DNA of 64,000 nt, from positions 62,001 to 126,000 of the forward strand of contig JADFDM010000007.1 in NCBI GenBank assembly GCA_018262795.1, given 5' to 3'. Below, in pieces: positions 35,365-45,328 of the stretch. The position numbers and the translations under genes were made by a program. The notes under the pieces are model-generated. The model searched no databases, had not been told where the DNA came from, and was given only the letters and a program-made list of their open reading frames with translations. Origin of the DNA: Sphingobacteriales bacterium (lineage in GTDB: Bacteria; Bacteroidota; Bacteroidia; Chitinophagales; LD1). Every line of letters begins with the position of its first letter. Positions within the stretch are counted from its first letter, which is position 1.

Positions 35365-37059
35365 TTATAGCGCTTTATCGTCTATGCTGTTCAGGTGATC
35401 TTCCACCTCCTTAAAAAGCGGTTCCAATACAGTATCATCGAAAGGAGAGCGAAGCCCGGCAATTTGTACTAAGTTGAGGAAGGACTTACTGCCGCCTGCT
35501 TTGCATAAAGTGAGATAATCCTGCCAGGCGGCTTTAAAATTCTTTTGCGATTTGCTCCAAAACTGAAAAGCACAAACCTGCGCCAAGCAATAATCAATGT
35601 AGTAAAACGGACTGCGGTAGATATGCCCCTGCCGTTGCCAAAAACCACCGCGCTCCAAATAATCTATTCCACCATAATCCACCCACGGGCGATACTTTTT
35701 CTCCATCCGCAGCCAAGCCTGTTTGCGCTCGGTCGGGGTCATGTCAGGGTTTTCGTACACTAAGTGCTGAAATTCATCCACCGCTACTCCATAAGGTAAA
35801 AACAATACATTGGAACTCATGTGCACAAACTTGTATTTCTTGGTATCCTTACCAAAGAATAAATCCATCCACGGATAAGTGAGCTGCTCCATGCTCATGC
35901 TGTGAATTTCACAAGCTTCCATCGTGGGGAAGTAGTACTCTTCCACTTCAAAATTGCGACTTTGAAAACATTGAAACGCATGACCGGCTTCGTGAGTCAA
36001 CACATCCACATCGCCAATAGTTCCGTTGAAGTTGGCGAAAATAAAAGGGGCTTTATAGCTGTTGAACATAGTGCAATAGCCCCCCGCAGCCTTCCCTTTT
36101 TTAGTGACCAAATCCATCAACTCATTGCTCACCATAAAGTTGAAAAACTCTTTGGTTTCGGGCGATAGCTCGGCATACATAGTTCTACCATTGACTATTA
36201 TTTCCTCTGGTGATCCTTGCGGGGTGGGGTTGCCCGAATTGAAATTATGTCCCCAATCGTACATCTTCAATTCATCTACTCCTATGCGCTCCTTCTGTTT
36301 CTGACGCAACTTGGCAGCCAGTGGCACCACGTGTTTTAGTACCTGCTCGCGAAATACCGCTACTTTAGCGGCATCGTAATCGGTGCGCGCCATGCGGTAA
36401 TAAGCTAACTCTACAAAATTCTTATATCCCAACTTTTGAGCAATACAAGTTCTCAGCTTTACCAACTTATCATAGATCTCATCAAACTTCGCTTCGTACT
36501 GCGCAAAAAATTTCCACTTGGTTTCATAGGCTCGCTTGCGCACTTCGCGGTCGGTAGATTCTAAAAAGGCATCTAACTGCGACAAGTTCATTTTCTCCCC
36601 GTTAAACTCCACCTCGGCACCGGCTACCAACTTGGTATATTCGGTACCCAATTTGTTTTCCTCTTTCAGGTCTTCGATAATAGACGGGTCGAAAGTTTTG
36701 AGACTCACATCGGCCAAATTGAATAGCTGATTCCCGAATTTCTTCTCTAACTCACCTTTAAATCGGCTATTGCCCAACGCCTTGTAAAACTTTACGTTCA
36801 AGTTCTTAATAATCGGTTCATTATTATCAAAAAACTCCTGCTCCTTTTCGTAGAACTGGTCGGTCGTGTTGATGGAGTTTCGTACAGAAGCGATGGAGGC
36901 GTATGTTTGAAAATCATTGCGGAGCGTATTGATTTCCTCTACTGCTTTTTTTTGCGCATCTACCGTTTCGGCATGGTTAAAACTATCGAGCAAGGTGTTG
37001 AATTTTTTCTCCATCAGCTCCATGTCAGGCCGGTGGTAAGGCATCTCTGAAAATTTCAT
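35365..37059 (-). CDS. M3 family oligoendopeptidase (PepF type)
   Basis: The 564-residue enzyme has the zinc motif HEAGH (residues 356-360) with the third ligand Glu expected in the following MEACEIHS stretch. Long helical N-terminal regions (EKKFNTLLDSFNHAET...) are typical of M3 peptidases that close around short peptides. It is a cytoplasmic enzyme that cleaves oligopeptides. I take the ATG at 37059 (MKFSEMPYHRP) as start; a GTG three codons earlier is also in frame. It lies between the alpha-galactosidase and the kup pair, in the opposite direction. Confidence 0.93.
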   Translation of the reverse strand: MKFSEMPYHRPDMELMEKKFNTLLDSFNHAETVDAQKKAVEEINTLRNDFQTYASIASVRNSINTTDQFYEKEQEFFDNNEPIIKNLNVKFYKALGNSRFKGELEKKFGNQLFNLADVSLKTFDPSIIEDLKEENKLGTEYTKLVAGAEVEFNGEKMNLSQLDAFLESTDREVRKRAYETKWKFFAQYEAKFDEIYDKLVKLRTCIAQKLGYKNFVELAYYRMARTDYDAAKVAVFREQVLKHVVPLAAKLRQKQKERIGVDELKMYDWGHNFNSGNPTPQGSPEEIIVNGRTMYAELSPETKEFFNFMVSNELMDLVTKKGKAAGGYCTMFNSYKAPFIFANFNGTIGDVDVLTHEAGHAFQCFQSRNFEVEEYYFPTMEACEIHSMSMEQLTYPWMDLFFGKDTKKYKFVHMSSNVLFLPYGVAVDEFQHLVYENPDMTPTERKQAWLRMEKKYRPWVDYGGIDYLERGGFWQRQGHIYRSPFYYIDYCLAQVCAFQFWSKSQKNFKAAWQDYLTLCKAGGSKSFLNLVQIAGLRSPFDDTVLEPLFKEVEDHLNSIDDKAL

Positions 37060-37326
37060 GTGAATCACTTTTTAGGAAGGCAAACCTAAAAATATTTGAA
37101 GGAACGGAACTGAAAACCTAAGCCCCATATAGTCGCATTGATAAGGCAGAATTATTTATGTGAGGAATGGGGAAAAATAGTGGACACTTAGTAGCCTTAT
37201 TTAAGGATATTGGCTTTTATTTGCCTGTTCTAAAAAACATGAATCTGTCATCAGAAGGAAGTTGTCACCGGTTTAGATTTGCTCCCCACCCGGTATTGTT
37301 TACACGCGCATTAACCCTTTATATGA

Positions 37327-39279
37327 ATGGCCAATAATCCGCGCGAGCACGGTCTTCCGCTAACAGCAGGAGGGGTACTCGTTACTTTAGGAATTATTTT
37401 TGGGGATATAGGTACCTCCCCGATCTATGTAATGAATGCGATTTGTAGCGGCCATGTCATTTCACCCGAGTTGGTGTTGGGGGGGCTTAGTTGTGTTATA
37501 TGGACGCTCTTCACCATCACAACTGTTAAGTATGTGTATTTAGCCCTTAATAATGACAACAAGGGAGAAGGAGGAATATTTGCGCTGTATGCGTTGGTTC
37601 GGAGATATAAAGTGAAATGGACCATCATTCCGGCTATCATTGGATGTTCGATGCTAATTGCAGACGGTTTTATCACCCCTCCCATTTCTATATCTTCTGC
37701 TATAGAAGGGTTGCGAATTCTTGATCCTGAAATCCCTACGGTTCCTATTGTCATTATCATTCTTTTACTGCTATTTGGATTTCAGCAATTCGGCACTAAA
37801 GTAGTGGGAGCCATTTTCGGGCCGGTGATGTTCATCTGGTTTTCAATGATTGGAATTTTAGGCGCTCGCGAAATTTTTCAAAACCCTATGGTGCTGAAAG
37901 CACTGAACCCTTACTATGCGGTCAATCTGCTGCTCCATTATCCAAATGGTTTTTGGTTGTTAGGCGCGGTGTTCCTTTGCACTACCGGAGCGGAGGCGCT
38001 TTATTCTGATCTGGGACATTGTGGTAAAAATAATATTCGCTTAAGTTGGACTTTTGTGCTTTGTATGTTATTGCTGAGTTACTTTGGTCAGAGTGCCTTT
38101 CTACTTTCCGACTATAACGGGGTGCATTGGATGAAAGGGCAGTCCATCTTCTACTTATTAATGCCGGAGTGGTTTCTCCCCATAGGTATTACGGTGGCTA
38201 CCTTAGCTACTATTATCGCTTCGCAGGCTTTAATTACAGGTTGCTTTACCTTGGTGAATGAAGCGATGAAGTTGAAGCTATGGCCCAACATGAAAGTTCA
38301 TTACCCGACCGCTCATCAGGGGCAGATTTATATTCCTGACATCAACTGGTTTATATTTTTCGGATGCGTGGCAGTGGTCTTAATCTTCCGCGAATCCAGC
38401 AACATGGAAGCGGCTTATGGTTTGGCCATCACAATTGATATGCTGATGACAACTATGCTGCTGACTTATCTAATGCATGTGCGCAAAATGCCTGCCTTGT
38501 TCGTATGGGGCATCCCGGCTATTTTCCTCTCCATTGAAGGAGCTTTCTTTATTTCCAATATGCTGAAATTTGCTCATGGCGGTTGGTTCACTACGCTTAT
38601 TGCCTGTTTTCTGTTTTTGGGGATGTGGATATTCTCACAAGCCCGCAAACTGCGCAAAAAACATATTGAGTTTGTAGAAATTAAAGATTACTTGGAGCCG
38701 CTCAAGGATTTGATGCACGATGAAACCATTCCAAAAGAAACCAACAACTTGGTTTTTATGAGTATGGCCAACGATAAAAGTCATATTGACTCCAATATTA
38801 TCTACTCCATATTTCGAAAGCGACCTAAGCGAGCAGACATCTATTGGTTTGTTCACGTGGACATCACCAACGAGCCGTATGGCGCTACCTATGCAGTGGA
38901 TACGGTGATACCCAAGCGCTGCTTTTTTATAAAACTATCGTTCGGTTTTAAAGTAGAGCATAAGGTGAATCTGATGTTTAATAAAATTGTAGAAGAGATG
39001 GTGAAAAATGGAGAGGTGGATGAACTATCTCATTATCCCTCCCTGCGCAAACACTCTATGCCGGCCGATTTTAAATTTATTCTGTTGAACTCCAGAGTAG
39101 CTATTGATGACGCACTTTCTCCCTATGAGCAATTTTTGGTGAAGGGCTACCGCTTTGTGAAAAGTATTTCGCTTTCTACTGCCGAAGATTTTGGATTGGA
39201 GTTGACGAACGTAGAAGAGGAAACAGTGCCTATTCGGATAGCGCCATCTTCCCATATCATTCTGGAAAGGTTGAATTAA
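37327..39279 (+). CDS. kup: Kup family potassium uptake protein (first of two)
   Basis: The 650-residue protein is a KUP/HAK/KT transporter. It starts with LVTLGIIFGDIGTSPIYV (family signature in TM1) and has GEGGIFALYALVRR, GFITPPISISSAIEGL and the 12 expected membrane helices up to about residue 440, followed by a ~200-residue cytoplasmic tail. Kup systems take up K+ with H+. The tail ends MFNKIVEEM...LTNVEEETVPIRI. A second, closely related copy starts 20 bases after its stop. A stand-alone TAGATTTG (37274-37281) could serve as -7 element of the pair's promoter. Confidence 0.92.
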   Translation: MANNPREHGLPLTAGGVLVTLGIIFGDIGTSPIYVMNAICSGHVISPELVLGGLSCVIWTLFTITTVKYVYLALNNDNKGEGGIFALYALVRRYKVKWTIIPAIIGCSMLIADGFITPPISISSAIEGLRILDPEIPTVPIVIIILLLLFGFQQFGTKVVGAIFGPVMFIWFSMIGILGAREIFQNPMVLKALNPYYAVNLLLHYPNGFWLLGAVFLCTTGAEALYSDLGHCGKNNIRLSWTFVLCMLLLSYFGQSAFLLSDYNGVHWMKGQSIFYLLMPEWFLPIGITVATLATIIASQALITGCFTLVNEAMKLKLWPNMKVHYPTAHQGQIYIPDINWFIFFGCVAVVLIFRESSNMEAAYGLAITIDMLMTTMLLTYLMHVRKMPALFVWGIPAIFLSIEGAFFISNMLKFAHGGWFTTLIACFLFLGMWIFSQARKLRKKHIEFVEIKDYLEPLKDLMHDETIPKETNNLVFMSMANDKSHIDSNIIYSIFRKRPKRADIYWFVHVDITNEPYGATYAVDTVIPKRCFFIKLSFGFKVEHKVNLMFNKIVEEMVKNGEVDELSHYPSLRKHSMPADFKFILLNSRVAIDDALSPYEQFLVKGYRFVKSISLSTAEDFGLELTNVEEETVPIRIAPSSHIILERLN

Positions 39280-39299
39280 ACATAAACTTTCATTCACTC

Positions 39300-41249
39300 A
39301 TGCCATCTCCACATTCAGGTATTCACAAACTTTCCGCTGCGGGGGCTTTGGTTACGTTGGGAATTATATTCGGAGATATTGGAACCTCTCCAATTTATGT
39401 GCTCAATGCAATTTTAAGCGGTAATGTGATTAGCGCACCCTTAGTAATTGGAGGGCTGTCTTGTGTTTTTTGGACGCTGCTCATTGTCACCTCCTTTAAA
39501 TATGTGTATCTGGCTTTGAATGCCGATAACAATGGAGAAGGAGGAATTTTTGCACTCTATGCCTTAGTGCGCAGGTATAAGGTTTCCTGGATTATTTACC
39601 CCGCCTTAGTAGGCTGTGCCTCACTGATTGCCGATGGATTTATTACTCCGCCAATTTCTATTTCTTCAGCCGTGGAAGGTTTGCACATCATTAATCCGGA
39701 TATCCCCACTGTGCCCATCGTCATCATTATCCTGACATTCCTTTTTGTATTTCAACAATTCGGCACTAAAATAATTGGTAGAATTTTTGGTCCGGTGATG
39801 TTCATCTGGTTTTTGATGATTGGTATTTTGGGGGGAAAGGAAATTATACACAACCCGGAAGTGCTGAGAGCTATAAATCCTTATTATGCCTATGTTCTTT
39901 TAGTTAAATATCCCGGAGGTTTTTGGCTTTTGGGAGCGGTATTCTTGTGCACCACCGGAGGAGAGGCTTTGTATTCTGACTTAGGTCACTGCGGAAAGCA
40001 GAATATTAGAGCCAGTTGGACTTTCGTTCTATTCATGCTGCTGTTGAATTATTTCGGACAGGCCGCTCATATCTTAGGCAGCCACGATACTCTGGTGTGG
40101 GCAGAGAGGAAAAGTACTTTCTACGCTATTATGCCCGGATGGTTTTTGCCCATTGGAATTACCATTGCCACACTGGCTACAGTTATTGCGTCACAAGCCT
40201 TGATCACCGGGAGTTTTACGTTGGTAAATGAAGCAATGAAACTGCGCTTATGGCCCAACATGAAGGTGGTTTACCCCACCACTACCCAAGGGCAGATATA
40301 CTTGCCCGCTATTAATTGGATTTTATTTTTTGGTTGCGTGGCGGTGATTCTGCTTTTCCGCCACTCCAGCGAAATGGAGGCCGCTTACGGCTTGGCCATC
40401 ACCATTAATATGCTCATGACAACTGCCCTCTTGGCCTACCTGCTACATGTGCGAAGAAAGCCCGCAATTGTTATATGGGGATTAGCAACCGCCTTTGTGG
40501 TGATTGAGGGCGCTTTTTTTACCTCTAACCTCCTGAAGTTTCAAAACGGAGGATGGTTCACGATTATGATTGCCATCTTTCTATTTATGGCTATGTGGGT
40601 TTTTTACAAGGCAAAGCAGTTGCGAAAAAAACACATTGAATTTGTGGAGATTCAAGATTATTTGGAACCCATTCAGGAACTCATGCACGATGAAACAATT
40701 CCTAAAGAAGCCTGTAATTTGGTTTACATGAGTATGGCTAGTGACAAAAGCCGAATTGACTCTAATATCATCTATTCTATTTTTAGGAAAAGGCCTAAGC
40801 GAGCAGATATTTATTGGTTTGTACATATAGACATTACCAACGAGCCTTATGGCGCTTCGTATGTAGTAGATACTGTAATACCTAAACGATGTTTTTTTGT
40901 AAAACTTTCATTCGGATTTAAAGTAGAGCACAAGGTAAATCTGATGTTCAATAAAATTGTAGAGGAGATGGTGAAAGGAGGTGAAGTGGATGAAATTTCT
41001 CACTACCCTTCTCTTCGCAAGTTTAATATGCCGGCCGATTTTAAATTTATTTTGCTCAAATCGAGAGTAGCGATTGATGATGCCTTGAAACCGCACGAAC
41101 AGTTTATCATTAAAGGGTATCGCTTAATTAAAAGTATTTCGCTATCCACTGCTGCAGATTTTGGACTGGAACTAACGAACGTTGAAGAGGAGTCGGTGCC
41201 CATCAGAATTGCTCCTTCTTCAAAAATAGAATTGACCCGGATGAACTGA
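39300..41249 (+). CDS. kup: Kup family potassium uptake protein (second of two)
   Basis: The 649-residue product is alignable end to end with the gene before it, with perhaps three-quarters of residues the same by eye; the pore helices and C-terminal tail are the most alike (IVEEMVKGGEVDE versus IVEEMVKNGEVDE). It has the same signature LVTLGIIFGDIGTSPIYV. Differences are spread over the length and the DNA is well diverged, so this is an old tandem duplication rather than an assembly duplicate. The two genes are probably co-transcribed. The copies may differ in affinity or regulation, or form a mixed dimer; that is inference. Confidence 0.92.
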   Translation: MPSPHSGIHKLSAAGALVTLGIIFGDIGTSPIYVLNAILSGNVISAPLVIGGLSCVFWTLLIVTSFKYVYLALNADNNGEGGIFALYALVRRYKVSWIIYPALVGCASLIADGFITPPISISSAVEGLHIINPDIPTVPIVIIILTFLFVFQQFGTKIIGRIFGPVMFIWFLMIGILGGKEIIHNPEVLRAINPYYAYVLLVKYPGGFWLLGAVFLCTTGGEALYSDLGHCGKQNIRASWTFVLFMLLLNYFGQAAHILGSHDTLVWAERKSTFYAIMPGWFLPIGITIATLATVIASQALITGSFTLVNEAMKLRLWPNMKVVYPTTTQGQIYLPAINWILFFGCVAVILLFRHSSEMEAAYGLAITINMLMTTALLAYLLHVRRKPAIVIWGLATAFVVIEGAFFTSNLLKFQNGGWFTIMIAIFLFMAMWVFYKAKQLRKKHIEFVEIQDYLEPIQELMHDETIPKEACNLVYMSMASDKSRIDSNIIYSIFRKRPKRADIYWFVHIDITNEPYGASYVVDTVIPKRCFFVKLSFGFKVEHKVNLMFNKIVEEMVKGGEVDEISHYPSLRKFNMPADFKFILLKSRVAIDDALKPHEQFIIKGYRLIKSISLSTAADFGLELTNVEEESVPIRIAPSSKIELTRMN

Positions 41250-41251
41250 GG

Positions 41252-42298
41252 TTAGCAGAAATGCCGGAGTAATCGAACCTCGTCTTCTTTCAAAAACCGC
41301 CATCGGCCTCTGGGTACATCTTTCTTGGTAATGCCGGCAAAGTACACCCGGTCTAATCTTTCAATGTCATAACCCAGCGATTCAAATAGCCTGCGCACAA
41401 AACGATTTTTTCCGGTGTGAATTTCTACTCCCACTTCCGCTCGGTTGTTCGGATTCGGAAATGCTATTTCATCCACTTCGGCAATGCCGTCTTCCAGTAC
41501 CACACCGCCTTCGGCAATTTTATCAAAATCTTCTTTGCGAAGTTTTTTACCCAACACTACATGATACACTTTGCGTACTTCGGTACTCGGATGCGTGAGT
41601 TTTTGAGCTAACTCTCCATCATTGGTTATCAATAATACTCCGGTTGTATTTCTATCTAAGCGCCCTACCGGGTACAACCGAGGTTTTACAGGGCCTTTCA
41701 TTTGCACATAAGCCCCGCGAATCAAATCCATCACCGTCTTTCGGTCGCGTTCATCGCGCACGGTGGTGATAAAATCTTTCGGTTTATTCAGTAGCAAGTA
41801 ATATTTCTTTTCAAGGTTCAGTGACTTGCCCTCAAATTCTACCCGGTCTTTAATCTTCACTTTGTAACCCATTTCGGTGACCACCGTTCCGTTCACTTTC
41901 ACTTTGCCTTCTTTAATCAACTCATCGGCTTTTCTTCTGGAGGCAACCCCGGCATGTGATAAATATTTGTTTAATCTGATTTCATCCGGGAAACTTTCTT
42001 CTTCCGTATAAATTTCGATTTCAGATTTGATAGGCTGCTGTTTGGGAGCCTTCATTTTCTTGTGGAGGAGTTTCTGAGCAGCCCCTACTAAGGCCGCATT
42101 TGCCTTTTTCTTTCCTTTAGGTTTAAAGGGAATCCCGGATGCTTTCTTTACTTTTTTTATTTCAGGAGCGGCACTGTCGGTTTTGACTTTTGCACTCTTT
42201 TTGGCAATAAATTTTTTTTTGATTTTCTTCTTTAGGAAAGTAGGCGGCACTTTCTTTTCAGGCCGTTTGGAAGAGGAGTCGTTGTTTTCTTTCTGCAC
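41252..42298 (-). CDS. RsuA/RluB family pseudouridine synthase with basic N-terminal extension
   Basis: Residues ~105-165 are an S4 RNA-binding domain (IRLNKYLSHAGVASRRKADELI) and ~170-348 the catalytic domain, with GRLDRNTTGVLL holding the catalytic Asp. This is the RluB/RsuA group that makes pseudouridine in 23S or 16S rRNA; RluB-like (U2605) is the best guess. The first ~100 residues are a disordered Lys/Pro/Ala-rich arm (KKVPPTFLKKKIKKKF, KVKKASGIPFKPKGKKKAN), not found in E. coli homologues but common in this phylum, likely RNA-binding. It converges on the kup pair with two bases between the stops. Confidence 0.9.
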   Translation of the reverse strand: MQKENNDSSSKRPEKKVPPTFLKKKIKKKFIAKKSAKVKTDSAAPEIKKVKKASGIPFKPKGKKKANAALVGAAQKLLHKKMKAPKQQPIKSEIEIYTEEESFPDEIRLNKYLSHAGVASRRKADELIKEGKVKVNGTVVTEMGYKVKIKDRVEFEGKSLNLEKKYYLLLNKPKDFITTVRDERDRKTVMDLIRGAYVQMKGPVKPRLYPVGRLDRNTTGVLLITNDGELAQKLTHPSTEVRKVYHVVLGKKLRKEDFDKIAEGGVVLEDGIAEVDEIAFPNPNNRAEVGVEIHTGKNRFVRRLFESLGYDIERLDRVYFAGITKKDVPRGRWRFLKEDEVRLLRHFC

Positions 42299-42412
42299 GC
42301 GCCAAAGATAAACTTTACCACCTGATTACATACAAGCGAGCTTTGGTCACCTAACTAAAACGATACGTTTTTTCAGCGAAAGCATTTGCGCATAATTTCT
42401 ACACTACCTGCA

Positions 42413-43903
42413 CTATAACTTTATCCCGCGCATAAAATCTACGGTCACCTGTATGTCATTATAGATGATCCGATCTTTCTCATAAGTTGGAACTATTTTT
42501 CGGTAGTCACTTTTTATCCTTTCAATTAAAGGAGAGCTTTTCAGCGGGGTGCGAAATTCAAGTGCTTGCATGGCCGTCATAAATTCGATGGCCAATACCT
42601 TTTCGATATTGTAAACTATTTTATAAGCCTTAACGGCTGCGTTGGCTCCCATACTTACGTGATCTTCCTGCCCGTCACTGGAGGTAATGGTATCCACACT
42701 GGCAGGTGTTGCTAATTGCTTATTGGCAGAAACAATGGCCGCAGCAGTATATTGGGGAATCATTAAGCCGGAATTCAGCCCTGAATCTTTTACCAAAAAT
42801 TTAGGTAAGTTTCTTTTGCCCGAAATCAATTGGAAAGTTCTGCGTTCGCTGATGCTGGCGAGTTCGCTCATGGCTATACCGAGATAATCCAATGCAATCG
42901 CTAAAGGTTCTCCGTGAAAATTACCACCACTGAGTATTAAGTCTTCTTCTTCAAAAATGAGCGGATTATCCGTCACTGCATTTATCTCCCGCTCGAAAAC
43001 GTCATGCACTTGCGCAATGGCCAACTTAACAGCCCCATGCACTTGTGGCACACAGCGGAAGGAATAGGGATCTTGCACATTATTTTTATGCTGTGCAGCG
43101 ATTTCGCTTCCCTCCAAAAATTTCAAAACATTTTCAGCACTTTCTATTTGCCCGTTGTGATTTCGCACTCTTTGAATAGCGGGATGAAAGGGAGAAACCT
43201 GACAGTTGAATGCATCTACTGAAATGGCAGCCATCAAATCTGCCAGCTTTGAAACTCTCTCGGCCTCCAAAATGCTGTAACAACCCCAAGCGCTCATAAA
43301 TTGTGTGCCATTAAGCAGTGCTAAACCTTCCTTTGCTTGCAACTTCACCGGTACTATATTCAATTCCCGAAACACGTAGTCTGTATTTCGTCTTTCGCCT
43401 TTGTAACGCACCCATCCTTTGCCGATGAGTGGAAGGGTGAGATGGGCAAGAGGAGCCAAATCACCCGAAGCTCCCAGCGACCCCACTTCCCATATCACCG
43501 GGTATATTTCGCGGTTGTAAAGTTCAATGAGTTTTGCAAGCGTTTGATTCGAAATGCCTGAGTAGCCTTTTGAAAGTCCCTTCATCTTTAGCAGCATCAT
43601 CAACTTTACCACTTCCGGCTTTACTTCATCTCCCATGCCGCAGGCATGGCTCATCACCAAGTTTTCTTGAAGCTGCTTCAACTGGTCTGCCGGTATTTCT
43701 ACATCGCACAGTGCACCAAAGCCGGTATTGATGCCGTAATATCTGGCTCCCGGCTCAGCCATTTTCTTTTCTAGAAAAGTTCGATTCCGCTCCACTTTTT
43801 CTTTTGCCTCAAGAGCCAGTTCAATTTTGTGCTCCTCGTTCAGAAAATTTTTAAGGTCTTCTAACCTTATATCCTTGTTGGTGATGGTAAATACAGCAGC
43901 CAT
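42413..43903 (-). CDS. hutH: Histidine ammonia-lyase (histidase)
   Basis: The 496-residue enzyme has the MIO-forming Ala145-Ser146-Gly147 in GSLGASGDLAPLAH, the N-terminal YGINTGFG motif and QEDHVSMG near residue 415. The pair Ser85-His86 in LVMSHACG and Glu in QEDH match histidases; tyrosine ammonia-lyases of flexirubin clusters that I know have NNQDIVSMG instead. It deaminates histidine to urocanate. Other hut genes (hutU, hutI, hutG) are not next to it, so it is an orphan here. An aromatic ammonia-lyase that feeds an aryl-polyene starter unit would be of interest because of the 2770-11374 operon, but the residues favour histidine. Confidence 0.88.
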   Translation of the reverse strand: MAAVFTITNKDIRLEDLKNFLNEEHKIELALEAKEKVERNRTFLEKKMAEPGARYYGINTGFGALCDVEIPADQLKQLQENLVMSHACGMGDEVKPEVVKLMMLLKMKGLSKGYSGISNQTLAKLIELYNREIYPVIWEVGSLGASGDLAPLAHLTLPLIGKGWVRYKGERRNTDYVFRELNIVPVKLQAKEGLALLNGTQFMSAWGCYSILEAERVSKLADLMAAISVDAFNCQVSPFHPAIQRVRNHNGQIESAENVLKFLEGSEIAAQHKNNVQDPYSFRCVPQVHGAVKLAIAQVHDVFEREINAVTDNPLIFEEEDLILSGGNFHGEPLAIALDYLGIAMSELASISERRTFQLISGKRNLPKFLVKDSGLNSGLMIPQYTAAAIVSANKQLATPASVDTITSSDGQEDHVSMGANAAVKAYKIVYNIEKVLAIEFMTAMQALEFRTPLKSSPLIERIKSDYRKIVPTYEKDRIIYNDIQVTVDFMRGIKL

Positions 43904-43994
43904 TTCGCGGTTATTATTATTTCAGCACTTGCCTAATAGCGCCAAATCTACCAACGTTTACATAATATTTAATCGAAGGGGAGGAGAGAGGGGA

Positions 43995-45227
43995 TCAATC
44001 GTTCAGGAATAGCTTTTTGCTGAAACGATAATTTTTGTTGCGCAGGGTAAGAATATAAATACCATCCGGTTGATCGGACAATGAAATCCTTTGTGAACTT
44101 CCTTCTGCTTTTCCGGTGGTAACAGTTGCTCCCAAAATATTGTTGACTGAATAGATGTAGCCGCTCCAAGAAGTAGGAGATTGAATAAAAATATCCTTCC
44201 GAATATTATACACCTGTGGATTTATTTTTGAAGGGTCGTCTATTCCTACAGCATCGGTAATCGTGATGGTAAGGGTATCGGAAGAAAAGCAACCATAACT
44301 GTTAGAGCAACGGAGCACTACCTGATATACGCCAATTTGACTGTAAAAAATCTCAGGATTCGATATTCCGGTAATAATCGTATTGTCTCCAAAATTCCAG
44401 TCGTAATAAGCAGTATTGGTAGTCGTGGAATAAAAGTGTATAACCTGCCCAATGGTAGAGGTATAAGTAGAAGCAGAGATAGAAACGGAAACCATATTGC
44501 CGGCTACATACACATACTTTGTGGTGGAATAATCATTATAAGTAAACACAATCCTATAGTTCCCTTCCGGCAGGGAATTAAATGAAAAATTACCGTTGAT
44601 GTTATTGTAGCTGCCCATAGGAAAGCCGACTGAATCGAACGCGGCACAAGTATTCCACACAATGCTCGTGTCTTGATCAATGCTGATGCTGCCACCTAAG
44701 TTATTGCAGTTTGCATCGGTCTTATTGATAATAGCCGGGTAAGAAATGTGGAGCACAAAACGATCGGGATTTAACTGTGCCGATAAAAGAAAGAAATGGT
44801 AATACCCATTCCGCAAGTTATGAATCACTCCGGTTTGTTTATCTTCTAAAAGAATAAGAGAAGTAGCATCAAAATTGTCGAGCAGGTTGAGATAAATACC
44901 ATACTCTCCGGCTGTGTCCACCTTTAGCCCTAAGCGAATAGTGGCGGGGCCGGAAAAATCTCCATAACTGTTCAGCATACATGGAATACTATCGCTGCTG
45001 AGAGAATAGAGTTGCGGTACTAAAGGGGTGGGGTTAAATACTTTTTTGGCATCTTCCGAAAAAATATATTGCGGGGAAGTGCCATTGTCGAAATAAATCG
45101 TTGCCTCATCAGATAGCCCCGATGAGTTATTGCGAATTATCAACTTGACCTGCTTTTTATTATTGGCCGCCTGTGATAATACCGGAAGTGATAAGAAGAT
45201 GAAAAGTATCCAAACTAACATTCGCAT
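43995..45227 (-). CDS. Secreted PKD-domain protein with T9SS type A sorting domain
   Basis: The 410-residue protein has a signal peptide (LPVLSQAA), an N-terminal region in which LIIRNNSSGLSDEATIYFDNG resembles jelly-roll/adhesin surface domains, a carboxypeptidase-regulatory-like piece (~215-250, PEGNYRIVFTYNDY), a PKD domain (YYDWNFGDNTIITG...PEIFYSQIGVYQV, ~270-325), and a type A sorting tail (~330-410, with PDGIYILTLRNKNYRFSKKL). It should be exported by the T9SS. No enzymatic signature is present. It is transcribed on its own, downstream of hisS. Confidence 0.82.
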   Translation of the reverse strand: MRMLVWILFIFLSLPVLSQAANNKKQVKLIIRNNSSGLSDEATIYFDNGTSPQYIFSEDAKKVFNPTPLVPQLYSLSSDSIPCMLNSYGDFSGPATIRLGLKVDTAGEYGIYLNLLDNFDATSLILLEDKQTGVIHNLRNGYYHFFLLSAQLNPDRFVLHISYPAIINKTDANCNNLGGSISIDQDTSIVWNTCAAFDSVGFPMGSYNNINGNFSFNSLPEGNYRIVFTYNDYSTTKYVYVAGNMVSVSISASTYTSTIGQVIHFYSTTTNTAYYDWNFGDNTIITGISNPEIFYSQIGVYQVVLRCSNSYGCFSSDTLTITITDAVGIDDPSKINPQVYNIRKDIFIQSPTSWSGYIYSVNNILGATVTTGKAEGSSQRISLSDQPDGIYILTLRNKNYRFSKKLFLND

Positions 45228-45328
45228 AAATCTACGAAACCTTATTTAAGTAAAAGATTTAAAAAGTCGCTAAACCGTTGTTTTGACATAATATATATCT
45301 ACCGCAAAGATTTGTCAACCTTTAGCTC

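Noticed and set aside
37327-41249. Kup pair as an assembly duplication
   Set aside because: The two copies differ throughout at DNA and protein level.
42356-42375. AAAACG/CGTTTT hairpin with T-run as terminator
   Set aside because: The stem is six pairs and A/T-rich, and the T-run faces right although no plus-strand gene ends nearby.
42413-43903. Tyrosine ammonia-lyase of a flexirubin cluster
   Set aside because: The MIO enzyme has QEDHVSMG and MSHACG as in histidases; the flavobacterial TAL I recall has NNQDIVSMG and RSHSSG. It is also 31 kb from the polyene-like operon.
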